The notes under the pieces are model-generated. The model saw only the letters and a program-made list of their open reading frames with translations, was not told the origin of the DNA and did no database searches. 34,695 nt of DNA from Bacillus nitratireducens (lineage in GTDB: Bacteria > Bacillota > Bacilli > Bacillales > Bacillaceae_G). Numbering within the stretch: position 1 is the first letter of the stretch; each line of letters starts with the position of its first letter. Both the position numbers and the translations under genes were made by a program. This document shows positions 8,184-14,692 of the stretch, piece after piece. The DNA lies in assembly GCF_001884135.1 (NCBI RefSeq), contig NZ_MAOC01000072.1:1-34695 (forward strand). The letters run 5' to 3'.

Positions 8184-8312
8184 TGGGGGTATTTGCTTTT
8201 CTTATCTTGATAGCGATGTGATGCTACTACCCTATGCCCATCAACTTAAGAATTTAGAATTACCCCAAAACGAAAAAGAGCCCTAAATTAATAGGACTCT
8301 TTTTACCTTTCT
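8184..8312 (-). repeat. Dispersed intergenic repeat copy (TTAAGTTGATGGGCAT core)
   Basis: Read on the minus strand, 8312-8226 runs AAAGAGTCCTATTAATTTAG..GCTCTTTTTCGTTTTGGGG..TTCTTAAGTTGATGGGCAT and is nearly identical to 30411-30490, less so to 18486-18556. Its other half (GGGGGTATTTGC at 8194-8205) matches, inverted, GCAAATACCCCC at 21421-21432. Region 8094-8384 otherwise has no credible gene. Confidence 0.65.
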
Positions 8313-8384
8313 CAAAAGTAAACTTTTGAATATTTGTTTACACTCATTTTTAAAACACTAAATTTTAATGTTCTATTTTTTAAA

Positions 8385-8439
8385 TATGTAAGATTGCATA
8401 CAATCCATGGTTGATAATCATTATCGATGTAACTATAAT
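8385..8439 (+). promoter_or_regulatory. Perfect PlcR box plus sigma-A promoter
   Basis: TATGTAAGATTGCATA (8385-8400) matches TATGnAnnnnTnCATA at every fixed base. Ten bases later come TTGATA (8411-8416), 17 bp, and TATAAT (8434-8439). It drives the secreted-protein pseudogene that starts at 8492. Confidence 0.85.
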
Positions 8440-8491
8440 AGTTACAATAAGGTTAATATTAAAATTAAAACATGAATGGAGATGTTATAAA

Positions 8492-9075
8492 ATGGGTATA
8501 AAAAAATCGTTTTAGCTGGTGCATTAGGAGTAGCAGCACTTGCAGGAACAAATTTACCAGGCATAGAAGTAACAAAAGCTAGTGCAGCTTCTATTGAATC
8601 AAATATATCAACAATTGAAGGTCACGTAGTTGAGATTAGTAATAATGTTATTTTTGTAGAATCAAAACAATATACAGATCCTATCAGTATCAATTTTGAT
8701 TCTATACCAAATGTAAAAATAGGAGATCAAGTAAAAGTTACTAGTACAATGATGCGCAATTTTACTGAATATATGATTGCAAATTCTATTGAAAATAAAT
8801 CATTAACACCAGGAATGCATTTAAAAGAAAATGGTCGACCTGATTATGTAATAGGAGAAGTTAGTAAAAAAGGAAAAATTGATGAATACGTAAACGTGCC
8901 TATAGATTATGTACTTGTTAAATATCCTAAAATCAACGGTGGAGATGAAATTCTAGAAGTTTACTTAACACAGGGACAAAAACTCAATGTCGGTGACAAA
9001 GTTAAAGTAAATAATATGGAATTTGCACAATGGGGCGGAAGTTCTATAAATTGGAACATAGAAAACAACATCTAA
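8492..9075 (+). pseudogene. PlcR-regulated secreted protein, frameshifted in an A-run of its signal peptide
   Basis: The ATG at 8492 (after GGAGATGTTATAAA) reads MGIKKSF then stops. One extra A in the seven-A run at 8500-8506 would give MGIKKIVLAGALGVAALAGT, a proper signal peptide leading without break into the frame that continues to 9075 (about 194 aa in all). The mature part contains two similar beta-rich halves, GHVVEISNNVIFVESKQY...VKIGDQVKV and IGEVSKKGK...LNVGDKVKV, resembling small OB-like DUF3221/YobA proteins; that family link is tentative. The frame is otherwise free of lesions, so the break may be recent, a sequencing error in a homopolymer, or phase-variable. A terminator follows at 9180. 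Confidence 0.78.
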
Positions 9076-9179
9076 AAAATTCAAGAATCGAAAACTTCAA
9101 ATCAAAATAATGATGATCAATGGATTTGGTCTTAGTACCTGTTTAAATTGTTTAACCGTTAACATTAGTACTAACAAAA

Positions 9180-9213
9180 AAGAGCTTGTAGAAGAACTAC
9201 AAGTTCTTTTTTG
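9180..9213 (+). terminator. Intrinsic terminator after the secreted-protein gene
   Basis: AAGAGCTTGTAG pairs with CTACAAGTTCTT around GAAGAA, followed by TTTTTTG. Confidence 0.85.
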
Positions 9214-9280
9214 TTTGAGGGAACACTTAATTTCCAATACATATTCTTAATACGGAAATGTGATATTTCGTTGTCTCATA

Positions 9281-9335
9281 TATTCAATATTGCATATGAA
9301 AATATATTGATGAAAATATGAGTGCTTACTATAAT
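9281..9335 (+). promoter_or_regulatory. PlcR-like box plus sigma-A promoter for peptide gene 2
   Basis: TATTCAATATTGCATA (9281-9296) matches the PlcR box except base 4. Ten bases on are TTGATG (9307-9312), 17 bp, and TATAAT (9330-9335). Geometry is identical to peptide gene 1 although the intervening bases differ, so the arrangement is conserved by function rather than by recent copying. Confidence 0.8.
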
Positions 9336-9389
9336 AAAAGCATAAAGATAAATAACATCTTAGCATCAACAAAAGAGGAGGAAATGATT

Positions 9390-9470
9390 ATGGAAATCGC
9401 AATGGCAGTTTTAAAATTCATAGGTGGGGCAATTCCATTAGTTCAAGAACTTTTAAAAGCATTTATGTAA
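9390..9470 (+). CDS. 26-aa amphipathic peptide, copy 2
   Basis: Encodes exactly the same peptide as 929-1009 (starts MEIAMAVLKF, ends LVQELLKAFM). The two genes differ only at silent positions (Gly GGA/GGG, Leu TTG/TTA). Ribosome site GAGGAGG with the same spacing. Homology extends from the ribosome site through the 3' stem-loop to the terminator, but falls off upstream except for box, -35 and -10. Leaderless and membrane-active by design; candidate phenol-soluble-modulin-like toxin or leaderless bacteriocin. The ABC efflux operon from 10623, also under a PlcR box, lies 1.1 kb downstream across an IS6 insertion, so the two may once have been adjacent. Confidence 0.83.
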   Translation: MEIAMAVLKFIGGAIPLVQELLKAFM

Positions 9471-9500
9471 GTTTATTACTCCGCAATTATTTATAAAAAT

Positions 9501-9559
9501 TATCAGACAAATGATCTGTATATCAAAAATAAATTGATGTGCAGATCATTTGTCTGATA
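9501..9559 (+). other. Conserved RNA stem-loop in the 3' UTR of peptide gene 2
   Basis: A 25-bp stem: TATCAGACAAATGATCTGTA plus TATCA (9501-9525) pairs fully with 9535-9559, allowing two G-U wobbles, around a 9-nt loop. It is longer and better paired than the copy at 1043-1095. Confidence 0.75.
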
Positions 9560-9576
9560 AAACTTTAACAAGAAAA

Positions 9577-9607
9577 AGAATCCCAGACATCATAAGGGAT
9601 TCTTTTT
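9577..9607 (+). terminator. Intrinsic terminator of peptide gene 2
   Basis: AGAATCCC/GGGATTCT stem followed by TTTTTC; the IS6 element begins two bases after the T-run. Confidence 0.85.
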
Positions 9608-9608
9608 C

Positions 9609-10457
9609 GGTTCTGGTGCAAATATATGAAGAAAAACACGGATAATAGTAGATTCCTAGTGAAATCGTATTTTATGCTATAAGTCCAAACACTTGGTAGA
9701 TGAACTCTTTTTGATTTTGGACAGACTGATTCGGTAAATCAATCTATCCCTTTTTTATCATATACATGGCTTCAACACCACTCAATATAGAAGTTGCAGT
9801 TTTAAATGACTTAAACCCCAACATAAAACGATGATCTTATTCCACTATATTATTAAGATATCTAACTTGCCTTATCTTTATGCCTTCGGGCATATGTTTC
9901 TCTTCTTTCAACGCTTGAATCGCTACAGAATAGGCAGGGTTTTTATCTACTGTTATCACACGAGGTTTCGAAATGTACGAAAAAGCCAAGGCTTTCTTGA
10001 AAAAGCACTTGGCTGCTTGTTTATCTCTTGATTTACTTAGATAAAAATCAATGGTATTCCCTTCTGAATCAACAGCACGATATAAATACATCCATTGCCC
10101 TTTCACTTTAATATAAGTTTCATCGACTCTCCATGAATCATTTGTTGATTTAAGGTGATATCGTACTTTCTCTTCTAATTGAGGTCCATATTAATGAACC
10201 CATCGCATAATCGTTGTGTGAGCTATGAATAAGCCTCGTTCCTCCATCATTTCCACCAGGTTACGGAAGCTCAAATTGTACCGTAGGTACCACCTTACTG
10301 TTAATAAGATTAGTTCCGGTCGATAATGCTTCCATTTGAACAAATTTTCCTTTTCTATATCGATCACATACCTTTTTCTAGAGTAATAGTAATACTATCA
10401 GTATGTCCAAGTTTAAGAGATTATTTGCGAAATTTTTAGAGTTTTTGCACCAGAACC
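9609..10457 (-). mobile_element. IS6-family (IS240-like) element, decayed
   Basis: Inverted ends GGTTCTGGTGCAAA (9609) and TTTTTGCACCAGAACC (10442-10457), about 849 bp. No target duplication is visible. It separates peptide gene 2 from the efflux operon and stops about 70 bp before that operon's PlcR box. Confidence 0.85.
9740..10375 (-). pseudogene. IS240-like transposase, degenerate
   Basis: On the minus strand the central catalytic part is open (QWMYLYRAVDSEGNTIDFYL ... RVITVDKNPAYSVAIQAL, 10106-9837) with the second DDE Asp in TVDKNPAY. The N-terminal region (10370-10150) still shows the VETYIKVKGQ and IMRWV-type segments but is interrupted by stops. The C-terminal catalytic Glu region is broken near 9840. 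Confidence 0.85.
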
Positions 10458-10527
10458 AAATTTTCCTACAATTTCTTTCTTCATTTAACTAAATATTAAT
10501 TCCTATAAAAATCTTTTAATCTAATTA

Positions 10528-10572
10528 TATGCAATATTACATATTGGTTATGAGTATTTTTCGTGTTATATT
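10528..10572 (+). promoter_or_regulatory. Perfect PlcR box with promoter for the efflux operon
   Basis: TATGCAATATTACATA (10528-10543) fits TATGnAnnnnTnCATA at all fixed positions. Unlike the other boxes it directly abuts a weaker -35, TTGGTT (10544-10549), then 17 bp and TATATT (10567-10572). The first gene starts at 10623 behind GAAAGGGGAAAG. Confidence 0.82.
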
Positions 10573-10622
10573 ATTTAATTACTATATGTTTAGTAATATT
10601 TAATTTTGAAAGGGGAAAGATT

Positions 10623-11807
10623 ATGTTACCAAATACAGTTCGTACTCCAAATAAGAAAAAAAAATGGATTATTGTCGGGGTTATTGTACTAATTGTTATC
10701 GTTGCGGCGGTTAATATTTTTGTTATGCAAGGTAAGAAGAAAGATACAACGAAGACGGATGCTGTAAGTTTTGAGAAAGTGACAGAGCGTAAGCTAAATA
10801 ATACGAAGTTAATTTCGGGTCAGGTGAAGCCAGGGAATATTGAAAGCTTCTATGCGGATCCAACTAAAGGAAAAGTGAAAGATATTGCAGTGAAAGAAGG
10901 ACAAGAGGTAGAAAAGGGAACGAAATTATTCTCTTATGATAATGAAGAAATTAATTTACAGGTGAAACAAGCTGAGCTTGATCAGAAGATGGCTGATATG
11001 CGTTATGATCAAGGGAAAAAGAAAATTGATTCATTGAAGAACGAAATTAAGAAGGCAAAAGATAGTGGAGCTGGGAAAGAAGTAACAGACCCAATGGAAG
11101 AGCAAGTAAGCGAATTAGAAATGGCACAAAAAACAACTGATCTTGAAAAAGAAAAAGGAAAGTTACAAAAAGAAGAGTTAAGTAAAAAACAGAAAGAACT
11201 TACGATTTATAGTAATTTTACAGGTGTTGTACAAAAGTTAGATAAAGATGCAGCACAAAGTTCATCTCAAGCTTTAGGTGGCCAAGGGAAAGCATTCTTA
11301 CAAGTTGCTTCTAAAGATCCGTTCCAAGTTCAAGGGACTTTAACAGAGCTTCAAAAGTCACAAATTCAAAAAGATCAAGCGTTTACTGTAACTGCGAAAG
11401 CAAATAATAATAAGAAGTGGACAGGTAAGATTACGGAAGTAAGTGAATTCCCAACGAGTGCTGAGATGGCTCAAGCAGCTGGTGAAGGAACTCAAAATAT
11501 GTCTCAATATACATATAAGGCCAGTCTTGATAGCCAAGATGGTTTATCTCCAGGTTATCACGTTTCTTTACAAGTAAATTTAGAGAATAAGACGATGATT
11601 GCTGTTCCAAGTAAGAGCATTGTAGAAAAAGGCGATGATGCATTTGTTTATATTGAGGAGAAAGGGAAGCTTCATAAAAAAAATGTGAAAAAAGGCGCTA
11701 CTGATGGAGACTGGACAGAGATTGTTGAAGGCGCAGCAGTGGGACAAAAGGTGGTTAAAAATCCTTCCGACAACGTGTATGACGGAATGGAAGTGAAAGA
11801 GAAATGA
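10623..11807 (+). CDS. yknX: YknX/MacA-like membrane fusion (adaptor) protein of an ABC exporter
   Basis: 394 aa from the ATG at 10623, which follows AAAGGGGAAAG; an upstream in-frame start at 10563 would add 20 residues and overlap the promoter, so is unlikely. Basic N-terminus, one membrane segment (WIIVGVIVLIVIVAAVNIFV), then a lipoyl/barrel-sandwich domain (VKDIAVKEGQEVEKGTKLFSY), a long alpha-hairpin (about 100-200, rich in K, E, Q) and beta-barrel domains (TGVVQKLDKD ... VPSKSIVEKGDDAFVYIEE). In B. subtilis YknX works with YknY, YknZ and YknW to protect against the SdpC toxin. The stop overlaps the next gene's start by 4 bases. Controlled by the perfect PlcR box upstream. Symbol given by family resemblance. 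Confidence 0.88.
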   Translation: MLPNTVRTPNKKKKWIIVGVIVLIVIVAAVNIFVMQGKKKDTTKTDAVSFEKVTERKLNNTKLISGQVKPGNIESFYADPTKGKVKDIAVKEGQEVEKGTKLFSYDNEEINLQVKQAELDQKMADMRYDQGKKKIDSLKNEIKKAKDSGAGKEVTDPMEEQVSELEMAQKTTDLEKEKGKLQKEELSKKQKELTIYSNFTGVVQKLDKDAAQSSSQALGGQGKAFLQVASKDPFQVQGTLTELQKSQIQKDQAFTVTAKANNNKKWTGKITEVSEFPTSAEMAQAAGEGTQNMSQYTYKASLDSQDGLSPGYHVSLQVNLENKTMIAVPSKSIVEKGDDAFVYIEEKGKLHKKNVKKGATDGDWTEIVEGAAVGQKVVKNPSDNVYDGMEVKEK

Positions 11808-12484
11808 TTACTTTAAATAATATTGCTAAAACGTATTATCAAGGGAAATTGGCAGTACCGATTTTGCATGGTATTAGTTTGACGATTCAGAGTGGTGAGT
11901 TTGTTTCAATTATGGGACCGTCTGGTTCCGGTAAATCAACGCTTATGAATATTATCGGTTGTTTAGATCGCCCAACAGAAGGAAAATATATGCTGAATGA
12001 TGTGAATATCTTAACAGCAGATGAGTCAAAGCTAGCTTTAATTCGTAATGAATATATCGGCTTTGTGTTCCAGCATTTTAATTTACTGCCCCGTCTTTCA
12101 GCGGTGGAAAATGTTGAACTTCCGCTCGTATATGGTGGGGTGAAGAAAGCTGAGCGTCGTAAGCGTGCTTTGGAAGCACTGGACAAAGTAGGGTTAGCAG
12201 ATAGAGTGCATCATTTACCTAGTGAGTTATCAGGTGGACAGAAACAGCGTGTAGCAATTGCGAGAGCGATTGCGAATAATCCAACGTTCATTATGGCTGA
12301 TGAGCCGACGGGTGCGCTTGATACGAAGTCTGGTGAACAAGTTATGGATATTTTCACGAAGCTTAATGCAGAAGGAACGACAATCGTTATGGTTACGCAT
12401 GAGGAAGAGGTAGCAGCTTATTCATCTCGCCGCATTGTACTGCGAGATGGGAAAATTACTGAAGATAGAAGGTGTGCAGTATGA
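11804..12484 (+). CDS. yknY: YknY/MacB-like ABC exporter ATP-binding protein
   Basis: 226 aa. Walker A GPSGSGKST, Q-loop VFQHFNLLPRLSAVENVELP, signature LSGGQKQRVAIARAI, Walker B FIMADEPTGALD and switch His in MVTHEEEVAA place it in the LolD/MacB/YknY branch that works with FtsX-type permeases. ATGA overlaps join it to the gene before and after, so the three are translated as one unit. It powers the exporter on the cytoplasmic face. Confidence 0.95.
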   Translation: MITLNNIAKTYYQGKLAVPILHGISLTIQSGEFVSIMGPSGSGKSTLMNIIGCLDRPTEGKYMLNDVNILTADESKLALIRNEYIGFVFQHFNLLPRLSAVENVELPLVYGGVKKAERRKRALEALDKVGLADRVHHLPSELSGGQKQRVAIARAIANNPTFIMADEPTGALDTKSGEQVMDIFTKLNAEGTTIVMVTHEEEVAAYSSRRIVLRDGKITEDRRCAV

Positions 12485-13680
12485 GTTTACTAGATAGTAT
12501 AAAAATTGCCCTATCTTCTATTTTAGCTCATAAACTGCGTTCAGCTTTGACGATGCTCGGTATTATTATCGGTGTAGGTTCTATTATTACTGTCGTTGCG
12601 ATTGGGCAGGGCGGGGAAGCGATGCTGAAGTCGAAAATCGCTGGTTCTGGTAATAACCTTATGCCAATTCAGTTTAAGCCGGATATTAATGATGAGTTTG
12701 CTATGGGTGGACATGAAGTACCAAAATTAACGGAAGAAGATATTCTTGAGGTGAAACAGGTAAAAGATGTTGCCCATGTTATTACGACGAATAGTACGAT
12801 GGAAACACTTGATATAAACGATAAAAAAGCAATGATTAATGTTATTGGACTGGATAGTGAGTATTTTCAAGTAAATAAAGTGAAAATGCTCAAAGGGCGT
12901 TCATTGAATGAATCAGATATTTCACAAGGTAATAACGTCGTTATGATTAGTACGAAGGCAGAAGAGACGCTATTTAAAGATGAAAATCCAGTAGGGAAAA
13001 TTATTGAAATGAAAGGACAGCCGGTGCAAATTATCGGTGTCTATAAATCAGATAATGAATTTATGGGATTTGAAACTGAAGAAGTACTGATTCCTCTCAC
13101 CTTATGGCCTGTTTTATACGGAACAGATGAAATTCAAAGTATCGCAATTCAGGCTAAAAATGTAGACAATTTAGAATCAGCAGGAAAAAAAGCTGTTGAA
13201 GTATTAAATAGTCGTATGCCGAGTGAAATTCCAGGTAAATATGAATTAGTAAACTTAAAAGAGTTCCAAGAAGGAGTTTCTAAAGTCACTAATATCATGA
13301 CAATGATCATCGGTGGTATCGCTGGCATTTCATTAGTCGTTGGTGGTATTGGCGTTATGAACATTATGCTCGTATCTGTAACGGAGCGTACGCGCGAAAT
13401 TGGGATACGTAAAGCGCTTGGAGCAACGCGTAGTAAAATTTTATTACAGTTTTTAATTGAAGCCGTTATGTTAACGCTTCTAGGTGGTTTGATCGGAATT
13501 GGTCTTGGATATGGCGGGGCATATATTGTTTCCACATTTGCGAAATGGCCACCACTTGTTTCATGGGAAGTTGTTGTCGGGGGCGTATTATTCTCAATGA
13601 CACTTGGTATTATTTTCGGATTAATTCCAGCGAATAAAGCTGCAAAATTAGATCCAATTGAAGCACTCCGCTACGAATAG
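12481..13680 (+). CDS. yknZ: YknZ/MacB-like ABC exporter permease (FtsX family)
   Basis: 399 aa starting at the ATG overlapping the ATPase stop. Topology is typical for the family: an N-terminal membrane helix (LRSALTMLGIIIGVGSIITV), a large extracellular MacB_PCD domain (about 40-260), then three helices (MTMIIGGIAGISLVVGGIGV, LIEAVMLTLLGGLIGIGLGY, VVGGVLFSMTLGIIFGLIPA) with RTREIGIRKALGAT and the terminal KAAKLDPIEALRYE. Works with the adaptor and ATPase upstream as a tripartite efflux/mechanotransmission pump. Substrate unknown; see the finding linking it to the 26-aa peptides. Confidence 0.95.
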   Translation: MSLLDSIKIALSSILAHKLRSALTMLGIIIGVGSIITVVAIGQGGEAMLKSKIAGSGNNLMPIQFKPDINDEFAMGGHEVPKLTEEDILEVKQVKDVAHVITTNSTMETLDINDKKAMINVIGLDSEYFQVNKVKMLKGRSLNESDISQGNNVVMISTKAEETLFKDENPVGKIIEMKGQPVQIIGVYKSDNEFMGFETEEVLIPLTLWPVLYGTDEIQSIAIQAKNVDNLESAGKKAVEVLNSRMPSEIPGKYELVNLKEFQEGVSKVTNIMTMIIGGIAGISLVVGGIGVMNIMLVSVTERTREIGIRKALGATRSKILLQFLIEAVMLTLLGGLIGIGLGYGGAYIVSTFAKWPPLVSWEVVVGGVLFSMTLGIIFGLIPANKAAKLDPIEALRYE

Positions 13681-13769
13681 TTTACTAGTGTAGTAAAGAT
13701 AAATATCTCTATTACACATACATATTGTTTGAGTTAATTGTTTTTACCATCCTTTAAGGAGGCGTTATA

Positions 13770-14468
13770 ATGAAAGCGAATATTAATACACAAGATGTAG
13801 GTGCGAAAAAGCCATCATTATTTGGAATGATTACATCTCCTGGAGTACAATTTGAAAGAATGAAAACAAACGAGAAAGTTTGGGGTATGTTCCTCTTAGT
13901 AGCATTGTTACAAGGGCTTCTAGGTGGTTTAGATGCGTATGTTATGTATACCTCACCTGAGATGCTTAAAATGAAAAAAGAATTAGGTGAAATGGCTGGA
14001 CAAAGTTCACTTACATCAGAAGTTATTTCTGGAATTGAAACAAGCTTTGCTAGTGCGATGGTTGGAACACTATTCATAGCAGCTATTTATAAAATGTTTA
14101 TGATGTTCTTTGGTAATGATACGCCTTATAAAACCTTATTGAATATTGTAGCTTATACAAATATTGTCCTTATTATTGGTGGACTTATTAATTCAAGTTT
14201 AGGTCTAATCTTTGGTAGTGGAATGAGCCAATATACGAGTTTAGGGTTATTATTTACGAAAGGTACATTTGCATATGGAATTGGTAATACAATTGAAATA
14301 TTCTATGTATGGAATTTAGTCTTAATTTGGCTTGGATTACATATTACAGCTGGATTAAGTAAAGTGAAAGCATTGATTCCAATTATTATTCTATTCATTA
14401 TTAAAGCGGTATTCTTTGCGGCAATTATTGTATTAATAGCGAAGTTTTTACCAAGTATGTCAATGTAA
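13770..14468 (+). CDS. yknW: Yip1-family membrane protein (YknW-like), fourth gene of the efflux operon
   Basis: 232 aa with an AAGGAGG site. A soluble N-terminal stretch (KPSLFGMITSPGVQFERMK) typical of bacterial Yip1 proteins is followed by about five hydrophobic segments (for example WGMFLLVALLQGLLGGL, VAYTNIVLIIGGLINSSLGL, LIPIIILFIIKAVFFAAIIV). In B. subtilis the Yip1 protein YknW is encoded with YknXYZ and is needed for assembly of the SdpC-resistance complex; here it sits last instead of first, 89 bp after the permease. The gap holds no strong promoter, so cotranscription is likely. A terminator follows. Confidence 0.85.
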   Translation: MKANINTQDVGAKKPSLFGMITSPGVQFERMKTNEKVWGMFLLVALLQGLLGGLDAYVMYTSPEMLKMKKELGEMAGQSSLTSEVISGIETSFASAMVGTLFIAAIYKMFMMFFGNDTPYKTLLNIVAYTNIVLIIGGLINSSLGLIFGSGMSQYTSLGLLFTKGTFAYGIGNTIEIFYVWNLVLIWLGLHITAGLSKVKALIPIIILFIIKAVFFAAIIVLIAKFLPSMSM

Positions 14469-14497
14469 ATAAATTTAGTAAAAGATTCGTAACATTA

Positions 14498-14537
14498 ATA
14501 ACCGGTTCCTTAACGTACAAGGTACCGGTTATTTTGT
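14498..14537 (+). terminator. Terminator of the efflux operon
   Basis: AATAACCGGT pairs with ACCGGTTATT (stem 14498-14507/14525-14534, extended by CCTT/AAGG), followed by TTG. Confidence 0.8.
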
Positions 14538-14554
14538 GTCCAAAATGTGTTCAA

Positions 14555-14605
14555 ACGTACAATTTTCTTTTTTTGTATGGTGACCCCATGTCCATCGACT
14601 ATAAT
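14555..14605. repeat. Dispersed repeat fragment (GTACRATTTTCTTTTTTTG...GGTGACCCC)
   Basis: CGTACAATTTTCTTTTTTTG..GGTGACCCC..TGTCCATCGAC resembles TGTACGATTTTCTTTTTTTG..GGTGACCCC at 28887-28921, and carries the CCCCATG-CCATC core of the other dispersed copies. Confidence 0.5.
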
Positions 14606-14692
14606 TTCTTCATTTTTCTCTTTATTTCAATAGGAATAGACAGTATAATTTTATAGATTTAATACTTCAGAAAATTATACGGGGTAAATACC

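Noticed and set aside
8077-8286. 69-codon plus-strand frame
   Set aside because: Runs through the IS605 right end into the dispersed repeat; coding would require both to be protein, and no ribosome site is present.
13149-13535. 128-codon minus-strand frame inside the permease gene
   Set aside because: Antisense shadow of a clear FtsX-family permease; same reasoning for the other antisense frames inside 11804-17440.
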